A stretch of 64,000 nucleotides of DNA from Triops longicaudatus (Eukaryota; Arthropoda; Branchiopoda; Notostraca; Triopsidae): contig JAGQDJ010000077.1 in assembly GCA_022885665.1 (NCBI GenBank), positions 620,001 through 684,000 on the forward strand. Reading direction: 5' to 3'. Below, piece by piece: positions 24,603 through 37,400 of this stretch. How positions within the stretch are numbered: position 1 is the stretch's first letter; every line of letters starts with the position of its first letter. The position numbers were made by a program, and so were the translations under genes. The notes below the pieces were generated by a model. The model was not told where the DNA came from and ran no database searches. It saw nothing but the letters and a program-made list of their open reading frames with translations.

Positions 24603-25220
24603 ATTGCTGACCTTTTAGAAATATTTTAGGGCTTATTTGTACATTGATTTGAAAGATTTCTCTGCACGTTAGGTACAAATTTTGGGGTTCAAAATTAATA
24701 TCACAGAGTTCGTTTTATTTTTTACTCGTGTATTTTGTGCGAAGTTCTAAAAATTTTATAGCAAGTGTCGTGTCCCTGTGCTCTAACTTATGTATATAAA
24801 AGATATTATATAATTCGTGGCTTGTAAAGCTTTAGCAAATCGCTGTTAGCTGTTTTAGAAATGGTAAAATTACAGCTATTAAATTATGCATCCGAAAATG
24901 AATTTTATGATCCATAGTGCAAATTAAAAAGAAAAATGCATGAACGAAGACAATTACGGCTGAAGGTATTTTCCGTGATAACCATTGTACTCCTCCTACA
25001 CAGAAAGTGAGACGCATAAAGATACATTGAACAAATATTAGCGAAACGTTCCATTAGTCGATAGCGAAAGATCAAAGGAGTTTCGCTTTGCATCTTTCGC
25101 GGTTCACGTAGCGACTCGGGGTTCCCTTCAATTGACCAATTGCATCTTTTGACAGTCAGGTGTAAACACGGCGTCAGGTAGTGTTGTGCAACTCCCGTGA
25201 CAAACATTAATTACAGAATA
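24603..25220. other. GTPBP2-CHMP3 intergenic region
   Basis: AT-rich, about 600 bp, holding the GTPBP2 3' UTR and the CHMP3 promoter. No further gene, repeat or clear core-promoter motif is seen. Confidence 0.5.
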
Positions 25221-26109
25221 ATGGGTTTGTTTGGGAAATCGCAAGAGAAAAATCCCAAAGATCAGGTAATACTACAATTTTCTTACGAAGCAAGAGTAAC
25301 CAAACGTATTTTAGGTTACGGAATGGTGTAGCAAATTGAGGAAAGAACAGTCGCAGTTGGAGAGACAGATAAGAAGTACACACCATGTTTGTTCGAAGCT
25401 TAAATTAATGAAACCATTCTCATCTAAGGTATCCAGAGAGAAGAGGCTAAAGTAGCCCATAGTCTGAAGGAAGCAGCCAAGAAAGGAGACAAAGCCGTGT
25501 GTCTTATTTTGGCGAAAGAGATTTTACGCGCGAGAAAAGCCGTGAACAAGATTCATGCATCGAAGGCTCACATAAACTCAATTTCCTTGCAAATGAAAAA
25601 CCAATTGGGTATACAATTAAGTCTTTTTTTCAGCGAAATAAAAGAATCTATCTTAATGCGTCATATTTAGCCACGCTTCGCGTTGCCGGCTCGCTACAGA
25701 AATCGACCGAAGTCATGAAGTCAATGCAAGCTTTGATAAAGCTACCTGAAGTTGCAGCTACTATGAGAGAATTGTCCAAAGAAATGATGAGGGCCGGTAT
25801 TATTGACGAGATGCTGGACGATACCATGCAGGGATTCGAGGATACTGAAGAACTAGAAGAACAAGCGCAGGAAGAAGTCGACAAAGTATATAAAAAGCTT
25901 TTTATTTGTCTCTTTTGTTTTGTACTAAAACCTATCTATATATGATACAGGTGCTGTGGGAAATAACTGCTGGTCAGTTGGGCAAAGCCCCTGCGGCCGT
26001 CACCGATTCTTTGCCTGCACAACCTGCCGGTGCAGCGGCAACAGAAGATGTGGACGAGGATAATGACCTGACGGAAATGCAGTCTAGACTTGAAGCTCTG
26101 AGAAGTTAA
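25221..26109 (+). CDS. CHMP3: ESCRT-III subunit CHMP3 (VPS24)
   Basis: Five exons: 25221-25265, 25315-25375, 25429-25608, 25671-25885 and 25951-26109; 219 aa against 222 in human. It starts MGLFGKSQEK as in human CHMP3. Basic helix 1 is RKAVNKIHASKAHI, the central block is RVAGSLQKSTEVMKSMQ, and MRELSKEMMRAGIIDEMLDD follows. The acidic C-terminal region ends with a MIT-interacting motif, TEMQSRLEALRS, that binds VPS4 and related MIT domains. ESCRT-III filaments cut membrane necks in endosomal sorting, cytokinesis and repair; CHMP3 caps and co-polymerises with CHMP2. Exon 2 to exon 3 uses a 53-bp intron with phase-1 junction A|GT, restoring R-Q-I-R-S-I-Q-R. Confidence 0.95.
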
Positions 26110-26276
26110 GAATTCTAATCGTAAAACGGGAAAAAATAACTTCATTATTTTTGCGTCCTTTTGTCAACTTTACCGTCAACTCGTCACGAAAAGTAACATT
26201 ATGCTTCACATTTTGATTCCTGTGTGCTTTTTATTCGAACGTGAAGGGTGGAAACTAGTGTATATATTGCAGAGCT

Positions 26277-26282
26277 AATAAA
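26277..26282 (+). terminator. Poly(A) signal of CHMP3
   Basis: AATAAA 168 nt after the CHMP3 stop codon, in GAGCTAATAAAGGGC context. Confidence 0.6.
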
Positions 26283-26560
26283 GGGCACCCTAAAAACTGT
26301 AGAATTCCATTATCGGTATTGAAAGACGTTTTTTTTTATTTTTATGTATGCACTTTGACATGTTCATGTAAGTCCTCTCTTTGGGTACAAAATTCTGCAA
26401 GTCAACTCTTACTGTTTTCTTCAACAACAAAGTCACTTCTTTCACGATGTAGTGCTCAGTGACTATGAAGGCAATTGAATAAAAAATTTAACGCTTTACC
26501 GTCAGTATCATCATTAAAACCACAAAGATGACTTTCAGGAAACTAGTCATGGGTTATAAG

Positions 26561-26821
<261 letters not shown>

Positions 26822-26945
26822 TTCCCTACCTGAAAGAATTATAAGAAATAATAAATGAACAGCTCTAGTCTTCAAGAAATGACAAATGATTGATCAACAT
26901 ACTATGTGTAACATTTATATTTCAAATGATGAGGGTAAAAGTAAA

Positions 26946-27190
26946 GCGCTTTGGCCGAGCGGTCTAAGTCTTGGACTCTGAATCGTGAGTTCGTGGGTTC
27001 GAGTCCCCACGTCTGAGGTTTGGTTTTTCTGGGAAAAAAAGTAATAAATTCCCTGTCCTGCTTCCTATGGTACCTGGTATATCTCAGTAAAATGGGATTA
27101 CCAAAAGTATCATGGGAAGCAGGAAAAGGGATAGGAAAGGGTGAACGAGGCCTCGAAAAGCATGATGCTGGCATCATGCATCGCACTTTT
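26946..27190 (+). mobile_element. tRNA-derived SINE-like element
   Basis: The head (26946-27015) looks like a tRNA. The A-box-like TGGCCGAGCGG starts at 26952, an anticodon-arm-like GGACTCTGAATCG follows, and the T-arm is GTGGG-TTCGAGT-CCCAC with a perfect B box GGTTCGAGTCC (26996-27006). The ends that should form the acceptor stem do not pair, and the anticodon arm is imperfect, so it is not a functional tRNA; pol III promoter boxes without a cloverleaf suggest a SINE head. An unrelated body follows with two small palindromes. The right boundary is a guess. Confidence 0.5.
27146..27179. repeat. Two adjacent palindromes in the SINE-like body
   Basis: CGAGGCCTCG (27146-27155) is a perfect 10-bp palindrome. 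Four bases later, GCATGATGC (27160-27168) and GCATCATGC (27171-27179) form a 9-bp perfect stem with a 2-nt spacer. Confidence 0.6.
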
Positions 27191-28322
27191 TCCCATGTTA
27201 TTCCTTATGGGATTTCAAAATTTTTGGCTCCTGAGACGCCCTCAGGGCATAATTTCGTATTCAAGCTCAGTTTTCTCGCTTATTTGAAGGGCTGGCGCAA
27301 TAATTCTTACAGATTCGGAATCCTCTCGTCGAGACTGACAATTTGCATTCCTTAATTTCCAAATTGCAGACATGTCGGTTAATTAGGTTACGTCAGAATC
27401 ACCATAATCATTGTAATTCCAGTAAAATTAATAAGTACGATAATAATTGTTCCAGCACAGCAAACTTTTATTTGCAAAAATAAAATTACAACCGTGGATT
27501 TGTCGCTGTCAAGCGTGACTAGTTCTCTAGAAATTTTATTACAATCACTTTTCTTCTGTAAAAAAAATCGTGGTGCTTTTTTGCGCACCCCAATACACAA
27601 ATACATAATAGTATTTTTTGAAAGTTCTGACGACCTCATAGCCGAAATCTTTCTATACATCTCGACTGGTCTAAAATAAAGTATTTTCACGATGAAAGAA
27701 GGTAAAATATAATAATCACGCACAATTTGGGCATAAATGTTGTGTATCACGTTTTGATTCGCTTTAACAAAAAACAGGCAATTTTACATTCTTAGAAATA
27801 ATATAATGAGAGGCAATAAGACCACAATGAGGTTATGAGTTAAAACACAAATAACTAACGTGTTAGCCATCGAAAGAGATTCAACCCATTAAGATATACA
27901 AGTAAGACAAAAATTAGCCCAAAGCGCACAAAACCCAAGAAATTCAAATTTTGACATGGGAAATTCACCCCTGAAAATCACAACGACTGGTACTCGTGAA
28001 GAAAGAATTGATAAATCTCTCTCGAAAATGCACAGCTGTTCATTACTTTCGAAGTCAAAATTATTTTTCGTAATGTACCATTGTAAGCTTTAGTGAACCT
28101 GTAGCTTACGACTAGATCCGCACAATCGTGATCCTTTCGGAAATTTCCCGGTAAAGTATTATAACGCAACACGTTCCAAGCTACATGGTTGAATAAAAAC
28201 GATCATAGGAAGCTTTAGAAAGTACCTGACCTGTGTCTGCGGAAGACAAAAGTACGTTCCACCCAATTAGTCTTATTCCATTGATGCTTGGAAACCATCA
28301 CGAAAGTACGATCCCCGATTTG

Positions 28323-28330
28323 TATATAAA
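28323..28330 (+). promoter_or_regulatory. TATA box of the cuticle protein gene
   Basis: TATATAAA, followed by a TCAG initiator-like site at 28346-28349, about 25 bp downstream, and then a roughly 70-nt leader to the ATG. TATA-plus-initiator promoters are common in stage-specific arthropod cuticle genes. Confidence 0.65.
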
Positions 28331-28417
28331 CGGAATGACGAAGAGTCAGCAGTATCCAGTATTTCACTTGCAATCGTTCAAGTAACTCACAAACCAGTAG
28401 AATTCCAAACTAAGAAA

Positions 28418-29107
28418 ATGAAGGTACAATCATTTAAACGTACTGAATTACATAAATTTGAAGTTCTTCCTAAACTAGTTACATTTAAAAGAATTTTATG
28501 AGATGTATTGTCTGTTGGGCTTTCCTCAAATTTTAACTTGCATTTTAATATTAGATCGCTCTTATCTTCGGCGCTTTGATCGTGTACGTGGCCGCCGGGG
28601 GATATGGCGGCGGAGGTGACGGGGGAGGAAGTTACGGCGCTGGCGGTCACGGTGGCGGTTATGACGACAGCCACGATTATTATGTAAGAATTTAAGATAA
28701 TTATTTTTCCTCTTTTTTGCGACTATTGATACGGCTTTTGAAATTCCTTCTTAAGGCTCCCGCGTTTTACAACTTCGGCTACGACGTTTCGGATCAAAAA
28801 TCTTACGTGAATATGGGCCACAATGAAAACAGAAAAGGAGATACTACTAAAGGTATTACACGTCAACCATTGTTTAGCTATTCGATCCTCATACTGTTCC
28901 TTTGAAGGAGCTTACTACGTTCACTTGCCCGATGGACGCCTTCAGAAAACTGAATACTTTGTTTCCGGAAAATCCGGCTTCGTCCCGGTTGTCACCTACC
29001 AACAAACTGGAAACGCTTACGGTAGCGCCGGTGGTGGCTATGGTGGCGGTTATGGTGGTGGCTACGGCGGAGGCCACGGTGGCAATGGTGGAGGTAAAGG
29101 CTATTGA
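28418..29107 (+). CDS. Chitin-binding cuticle protein (R&R consensus family)
   Basis: Four exons: 28418-28423, 28555-28683, 28756-28852 and 28908-29107; 143 aa. The first exon holds only Met-Lys, a common arrangement in arthropod cuticle genes. A signal peptide MKIALIFGALIVYVAAG is followed by a Gly-rich segment. The Rebers-Riddiford-type chitin-binding region spans about residues 46-105, with FYNFGYDVSDQKS and then GAYYVHLPDGRLQKTEYFVS, GFVPVVTY. A Gly/Tyr-rich tail of GGGYGG repeats follows. The protein is secreted and binds chitin in the exoskeleton; which cuticle layer or stage is not visible. The LPDGRLQ phrasing resembles crustacean cuticle proteins. No sister gene lies nearby, although such genes usually occur in clusters. 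Confidence 0.92.
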
Positions 29108-31440
29108 ATGGACGAAATAGTTGACAATTCCTCATTTACGATATACTGAATTACCAATCCCTTTTCCCACAAATGTAATCTATTTATTAATGTGGCAACC
29201 ACGTAGATTAAGCTCCTAGGTGTGGTCGGGATGCAATTTATCACGATATCGATGTCTAGTGCACAGAAATGTTGAAGAAATACAAAACATTGCTGCCTAA
29301 CGAAATCGAGTTCATTGGAACATTTACTTTTTACTGATCCATCAGGGTGAATTAATTAAATACTTTTAAAAACTTTCAAGATTATTTTGTGCCTCGAAGA
29401 AAATAAAAGCTAAAGACGTAAATCGGTTCACGTTATATAACAATATAATTATAATTTCCACACTTGGAGCAAAACGAAGAAATAAACGAACTAATTACTA
29501 CTACTGAGTTTAAAGTGAAGAAGGAATTTCGCTGTGTGAATTACGGGAGTCACAATTAATTGAAGCTTTCTATTTGCGTATTCTTAGTTATTGTCTTCCT
29601 TTAATATGTTTATTTTCACTTTTCTACATTCCAACGCGGTCAGGTACATCAAGTGGACGCTATGATGTAACCCTCCGTATGTAAACCGTATACGAATGAC
29701 AGAGCATCACATTTGCAGTTAAGAACAAAAGGCAACTTAAATAATCAGAAGGCGGTACACAGTAGGATGTTCCTTTCGTTTAAAAAAATTCACGAGGCAA
29801 AAAAAAGGCAGTCAAGCCGCACGAGGCAGGTGGAAAAAAAATGAGACATTGAAGACGTCTTGTCAAAATTGGTATGTTATGGACAAAGAACGAAAACAAA
29901 ATAATGCAGAGGGTAGGCACATACACTGAAGAAAAAAATGTAAAAAATAACGCCTAGTCACGTTTGCCCTCCAATTCATATGTTAGAAGGGTGACAACCA
30001 TGCTCTTTCTTGCGTACATTCTGTCATTAAAAAATCTGGTCAGTTTTCTTTTACGGTACATCAAACAATGATTAATACTTATCTCAGGTATATTGATTTT
30101 CTTGTTCTCACTCGCAAAACGTTTCGTGTCACTGAATTCTGTTAAAAACAAGGGATAAAAGAGAAAAAATCCCACAGATTTCAAAGAATAATGAGACGCT
30201 TTTCAGAGATCAGAACGACGAATAATTCTTTTTACTACCTTTTGTCCTTGACGAAAATTGCCAACAGAAATCTTTAAAATATTACACACCTGTCTTTTTT
30301 CATTTCTTCTGTAAAAGATTGAACATAACACGTTATTGCTAAATCGGGTGGGTGGGTGATGTAAACTTTGTTATTGGGATTTCAGAATAAAATATTATTG
30401 CCTGCTACTCGTTCTACACCATTTTTTTTGCGCATTTTATTACAAACATTTTCGCTTTGTTTTCCAATAGACTCCTAGTGTTAAACAAGTAAAAATGAAC
30501 CTTTTTTTTATCTCATTTTCAGGAGTCAACGTGAATATTTTCTTCTTTTTTATGTCAACAGTGATTCTAAAATTTACTAGCAAGGATTAACAATTAGTTT
30601 CCTTTTTAATCAACATCACACAGATTTAAGCGGATTCGTTATTTTTTACATTTTTTTCTTTATCGCATTTCGAGTTCACTATTCTTTGCCAGATCAGGAC
30701 GGTGTTTTAGTATTCACAGAAACGACGGACGACATCCAAAAAAAGGGGAAAATAATTGTGTCTTCCCCTTCCACCTGTTTTTCATTTCCAGGTGACCAGG
30801 TTTAAGAACTTCTACCATCAAAACGAGCTACGGCACTACTAGTTTAAGGGAGTAGGGAAGGGAGAATTTTTCCAATAGAAAAAGTTCGTCCCATTGGAGC
30901 TTCTTTTTTTATGGGCTTGATTAGTTTTGGCTGCACCTAAATTTATTCGCCTTTTCCCTGTTTGGAGTTTGGGTTGCCTTCTTCTTATTCAGCCGTGATG
31001 AAAGTTCTTGAGCGAGTGGGGTACACACGTGACACGTATTTCTAGTTCTTCTTCGCTCCTCCTTTTTCCTCTTAAGCTTTGTTTTCTCCAGAATTCCACG
31101 ACGCAAACGTCTCCTTAGCTTAATTTATTTTTGGCACTTCCACACATAAAAATTCATTACCGTACGAAACACACTAATTGTCTACGCAGCTTTCAGTTCC
31201 ATCCATTTCGTGTTGCTCGTTTGTTGGTCCATGGCGCACAAAACCCACCATGTGTATTCTTTTCTGATGACAATTTTGGGTTTCACTACGTTCATTGCTT
31301 TCCCACTAGTAGTATCGTTTCCGTGGAACTTTAAAAGGGAAGAGATAATGTCATGAGAAAACCCTCAATAATGAGTTTCTGCGACGAAAACAGAGCGTGG
31401 GCGAAAGACAACTCCAATGTCCCGAACCGAAAACTCAACC
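29108..31440. other. Convergent flank of cuticle gene (+) and ERR (-)
   Basis: AT-rich non-coding sequence. A possible cuticle-gene AATAAA lies at 29402-29407. The minus-strand AATAAA (TTTATT at 31124-31129), about 310 nt past the ERR stop, is the likeliest ERR poly(A) signal; another lies at 30942-30947. Nothing else recognised. Confidence 0.5.
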
Positions 31441-34400
31441 TCATCTGAGGTGGGAGTCCAGCATCTCAACAAAGAGTTTGTTCATGGGAACGCGGTTCTC
31501 GCGTCGCACAGAGGTCCAAAATCGTCGAATACACACGTCCACTTGTCGTATACAAGGCAAGCATAGCAGGATTGATTGTAGATTAGTCACGGACATGTTC
31601 GGCCTATTTTTAGAGACAAAATAATCAATATTTCAATAATTAAAAACGGCATCACAAACCAAAGTACGTTTAAAATAAAATTATTTTTTAAAAAAAAGGA
31701 AATAAAGGATAGAAAATAAAAAGTTAAACTATTAATAATAATAGTAATAACAATTACAATAATTAAAATACAAATTTTGTTATACACACGAAATAAGCAT
31801 TGCGATGATAAAAGGATGACTTTTTCTTTACCTTAAGATATTGACAACTTCCGCTAAAGCTGTCATCAGATTGTCTCTTAGTTTCTTTAAAGCGGTGAAG
31901 TTCTCTACTCGGACGTCTGCATTGGCCAACACCAAGGCTTTCAATATGAAATACTCTTCCTTGTTAATACCTAATTGTGTGAATCGATCCATCACTTGGA
32001 TACACTACAACCAAAACGGAGAGAACGAGAAATGAGACATTAGATCGTTACTATTACAGCCTCGTGCCTCCACAAAAAATGAAACGTGGTATCCACGCAG
32101 AATATATCTTTATGTTTCCTATTTCCTTTTCTCACCAATGCATAGAATTCCTCGAGTCCACACTCCTTTGCTTGCCGCTCATCCAGCGAAAAATCCGAAG
32201 CAAAGTTAAGTTTCCCTGGGCTGCTCATGGATCGATACGCCAACGACAATGACAAGACTTCGGGCCAAGCGCTTTGCAGCAAGCGCATCTGATCATTCAG
32301 CGACAAATCGGAGAATCCTAGCCCAAAGCAAAGAAGAAAACCGAAAATAAATAGTTTGTAGCTTTGCTGCCACGGGGTACAAACAAAAACAACGTTCATA
32401 GCACCCTCCCATGACTACACCAAATAAAGTAATGTCCTTTTTTCATTTCTTGTTCCTTACCAGGAATTTGCTTCGCCCAGCCAATCGTGGCCACCAACTC
32501 TCGATCATATAAATCGCTGAGCATGGCAATGACTCGAAGACTTGTATCAGGCTCAGCTGTCGCCAGATCCTCCACCCAAGCTCCGTCCGCAACATTGAAC
32601 ACCAAATCCGGCTCGCAGGAACTTAACGTTGAGACCATCTTATTATCTACTCCGACAAAACGAAAAGATTTCAATTATTGCAAGCCTTTCCACAGAAAAG
32701 AAGAATAAATACATGAAACTTTCAATAGTACGCAACTTTATTACAAAATGGTAACGAAACTTGTTATAAAAGAGACTTACTATACAGAGACTAGTGCACG
32801 ATACAAAGAAAAAGACGTAAATAAAAAAGAAAAGAAAGAAAAACTAAAAAAAAAAAGATTTACAGAAAGGTAGTGTAAATTAGACACGTTTCTACGGAGA
32901 GTGCTTGTATACCTTCAATAGTCAAGTATTTCTTGCTAGTAATTTCCACTGGGTACGGTGTTGTTCGCCGGTACTTTTGTCTGCCACCTCGTACTCGATC
33001 TAACCGCACGCCTTCTTTCAACATTCCCATTCGGATACACTTCTGGAACCGACACGCTTGGCAAGCTTTTCTTCTCCGTTTATTTATCTCGCAGTCATTA
33101 GACGCCGGGCACGTATATTCAATGTTTCCTAAATTAGAAATCACTAAAACTATTAGCTTCCCGTCTTGTTTCTTACAGCCGGTAGACGTGATTAAGATAC
33201 GAGTTCTTTTTAATGAAAAATCGGGGAAATTTTACCTTGGATGGTTCGCTTGAAAAATGCTTTACAGGCTTCACAGGAAGCAACACCGTAGTGAAAGCCG
33301 GATGCCACGTCCCCACAAACGAGACACAGTCGTTTCGGAGAATCATCGTCACCTTTACCCCCATCAACCTGAACAAATATACGCAGAAAACAAAGCCTAA
33401 TTTAGTCATGTGCGAAGATTTATCAACATTTTACATACGAAGTAATAGGAAGCCAGTGCTTAATTTACATTTCACGCCTATTTTACTAACACACTATATC
33501 AAATTCGTTTCATTTTCATATTTCGAATCCTTTATTTTTCATTTCGAAGTTGAAAGCGAAGAAATATCGACGAGTTACGTTTCCTCTACAGTTTGTATAT
33601 ACATCAAGTGCATAGCTATTCCTTATAAATATAACTAGTTCTAGATAAGACCACCAGGGTTGATTTACGTTACCTCCTGGGGGGTGAGTTAGGGGGATAA
33701 TGGACATAGCACGGGCCTAATCTCATCTAGCTTTACGTGCTACTCCACCGACTAAGTAATCACGAAACCGATCAAAGAACACGGACAATTAAGGTAACGA
33801 GCCTCTACACGCAAGAGAACATCCTGACCAATTCCGTCAATTACGCAAGCACGAAACTTGTAAGTAGCGTGCAAAAGCTTCATTTCAAGTCCCACAAAGT
33901 CCAATTAAAACGAACAACTTTTCACATCTCGCCTCGCAATTCCTAAACCTATGTAAACGACTCGTACATCTCATAAAATTCCCCTTGGTTCATGTTGTCA
34001 GTATTGTCACGCTACCTGATGCCCCAAGACGGACAAGACAAGCACTTTGGTAAGCAATGCTTCTATATATGAACACCCATCCATCTCTTGGGCTGACTTT
34101 CCGCCATTTCATCTTCCTCCCCATTTCAAAACTTCTAACATAGTTACATATATATTTAGTATAAAAGTTACGACATTTCCTCTCCTTTTTTCTTGCTTGC
34201 CGTCCCTCTTTGCCGCGTGTCGCTTGTTGTTTGAACTGTCAGGTTGCCTTTCACGCAGAATTCCATTTAGTCACGCCTTTTCCATCTTGTATCTGTCCAG
34301 ACATGCTACGCTACATCGAAAACCTACAATCTCATCCGCGTGAGCGAATCCATCTATTCCTGTTCATCTATCGAAGAAATACTCAAAGAGGCGGAACCCT

Positions 34401-37400
34401 TCTTAAGTCGGACTGTACAAACAAAAATGTCACACGTTTGCCAGTAAAGATCAACTTACGTTCTTCTTTTTCTCATTATTTTTTTTTCTCTCCGATAAAA
34501 AGCATCTTTCCACCCCTCGCATTCTCTAGCATACTTTATCTTTTCTACCTTTTCTAGATGGTGACGAAAGGCTAAAAAAGGCTGGCAAAGCTCACGTAAC
34601 TCTCTTGTTGTTTATTTCGTTTCGCTTGTTGAAAAACTCCGGCAAAGAACAAGTGTTCCGACGTCTTTAGATACCAAAACCCGCCAAGGTTGCTTCTGCC
34701 ACGAACTCATGTGAGAGGGTACCGGTAAAAATTTTTTTTTCCTTGGTGTTAATAACTTTGCCTCTTTTATATTCCTTATTAATATAGTTTATGTGTGCAT
34801 TTTTTTATTATTCTGACTAGCTGGCGCTACAAATTTATTCCCCGTACCCAATGAACTCCCTGCTCATCGTTTGGTCACTATTATTAACTCCTTTCCCACA
34901 AAACATGCGGCAAGCCTACAGGTAACACCTGTCTAGGGAGCTGGGTATTAATAAGTTTCCATACGTTTCTTAAGGAAAACTCGGAATAGCGTAAACAATT
35001 TCAGTGAGAAACTCTTGATTTGAGAGCAATTTATTAACTTCGGCAAACTCGATTTTCAAGTTCTCTAGGCAGCAATTAGGGCCTTATTCAATGCTTTATT
35101 GCTGAACAAAAATAGAATTAGATCGTCCTCCAAATCACGAACCTGTTGTCATTTGTCTCCCCTGTTCATTAATCTCCAGTTGAGTTTCAACAATACACGG
35201 TTTTAGGGTATAAAATGCTCTTAAGCCAAGGACCCACAAGTGTCGGAGAATAAGCAATGACTGCCCACTTCTTTCATAAACAACGCTTTCCTTAACAAAC
35301 TCCATAACCCCATCCTTCATTCCACAGTAAATCGTTGCGATGACTAGCTCACATCGCCTAGGTAGCCTAGCAACCTAAACAGCACCAATATGGCCAACTA
35401 AACCGAACATGGAAAACTTACCGAACTGTAAAAGCATCTGTCAGGATTTATCTATGTCCGTTGTGCGGATAAAAGTATTACTTACGAACAATTTACCAGT
35501 TCAAATTTTTATTTTATTTATTTCTAGTTGGTGAACGTTCCAACCTCTGAATTATTTCCTCATTCCAATTCCATGATTTACTGACTACTGCACTAGCTTT
35601 TCCTTTCCGCAATCCCACGCTTTTTGCAAAAATTGCTACAAATGTGTTTCGTCGGTGAATCGAAATATCATCTATGTATGCGAGCTGTTTTTCACTACGG
35701 TAATTAACGATTATGGTTCACTGACGCGTAACGCTTAGCTCACTGTGCTCCTAACCCCCTTTCCCCCTTATGCTCTCCTGTTCTCAGAATCTTCTAGACG
35801 TGTCTACCATGCCGCGTAACATTTCAAACCCATTCATTTGGTCTACACAGTAAAAGTAGCGATGACAGCCTACGTTACTTGTGGCTATTACCGCTTACTT
35901 AAAATATACATGAATAACTTAACACATACCTAACAATGTTTACGACAAACTTTTTATGAAATAAAAATATTTAAAAAAAAATAAATTTCCCAACAGCTGA
36001 AATATTATCTTTCGGTGACTTTCACTTTTGAGATTTTCATGTGCGTTATTTTAAGAAACGGGTTAAAAAAGTTATATACCTGATTCCGATGGTTGTGGTG
36101 ATAATCTCGTACAGCAGATGCCGTCGTGGATGAGCAGTACTGGCGATCTCCATCTCGATCTGCGTCAGGTTCGGGACTCGAAAGCGAACGTGATAAGGAA
36201 CGGGACAAGGCCGGGGAAGTCGCATCGTAGCCTGGAATTACGCTGCCACTGCCCACTTCTTGGCTCAACTCCACCTGCGGAAACCGCAATGACCGCAAAA
36301 TTATATAAAAAAATACAAGACGCGAAATAAATAAAGCAATTTAATACAAAAAAAAGTTTTTAACGAGAGCCTTTAAAAGCTCGGAAGGATTTTTGGTAGA
36401 CGAATTTTCTTTCATTACAATTTCCTTCTCACATTTCCGCCTGGGCGGTTACGACACCGATTTTAAGTGCAGAAAAGAGAGCGCCGTGCACGGCATTTAA
36501 AATTTGAGAACTTTGTAGTAGCAAACATTCCCCTGAAATGCAATGTTTTCCAACAATCCATCAGCTTGTTAACATGGCAAGACGACACATGTCAGAGACA
36601 GTTATTCCTAACTAAAATAGGCACGTCAGACCAGTGCTTCTTGCAAGAAATGCAAATCATTCTCCATTTATTTTTACGCGATGGGAGAGCCAGAGAGAAT
36701 GAGAGCAAGGATATAACCGCATGAAACACCCCTACGGCATCCAAAATAAACTAGTTGATCACCGGCTGCGCCCATCATGTCTATTCCATGTCCACCAAAT
36801 CGGAAACCTTTATACCGACAAGGTTAAAGGAGAGGATAACGCTTGGAACAACAAATACCCTCTCCGCTGCCACACGCAAACCCTTCAATCAATACACAAA
36901 TATACTCGTTTTGGTTATCAGCAGTAATCTAGTAAAAAAAAAATATATTAACATATTTTTCGTATTTTTCTCGGATTATTTCTTGTTCTTATTCCTTTAC
37001 TGGTTGCAATAATTTTAGTTTTTTTTTTACTTCTTCATTACTGTTTGTTGCTTCCTGCTAATGATCCGTTCTAAACTAATTTGGCATCATTAACGAGCTT
37101 TACCTAAACCCGGAACTATATTGGTGGCAATTTGCTATTGTGGAACAATTAGTACCCTACGCTATTCAAGCAAGGCTAAAGTTCATCTTGTCAGATTCGC
37201 AAACTTAAAATTAAAAAAAAAAGAAAAAAAAACTTTCCAGGCTAGCAATAAGTTCCTATTGAGTTATACGTAGTATTCTTCTCTGGTCTGTCACACGGAA
37301 ATGATTCAATGACTCCAAGAAATAATTCAATAGCAATTGCTATCTATCCCTTTACACGCAAATTCGAATTGTCATGCTTTAAGGTAGTGCACGACCACAT

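Noticed and set aside
26946..27018. Functional tRNA gene
   Set aside because: A and B boxes are present, but the acceptor arms do not pair and the anticodon stem is imperfect, so a tRNA-derived repeat fits better.
31587..31787. Hydrophobic minus-strand frame as a separate membrane protein
   Set aside because: AT-rich intron sequence of ERR; its left end overlaps the acceptor and start of the last ERR exon in another frame.
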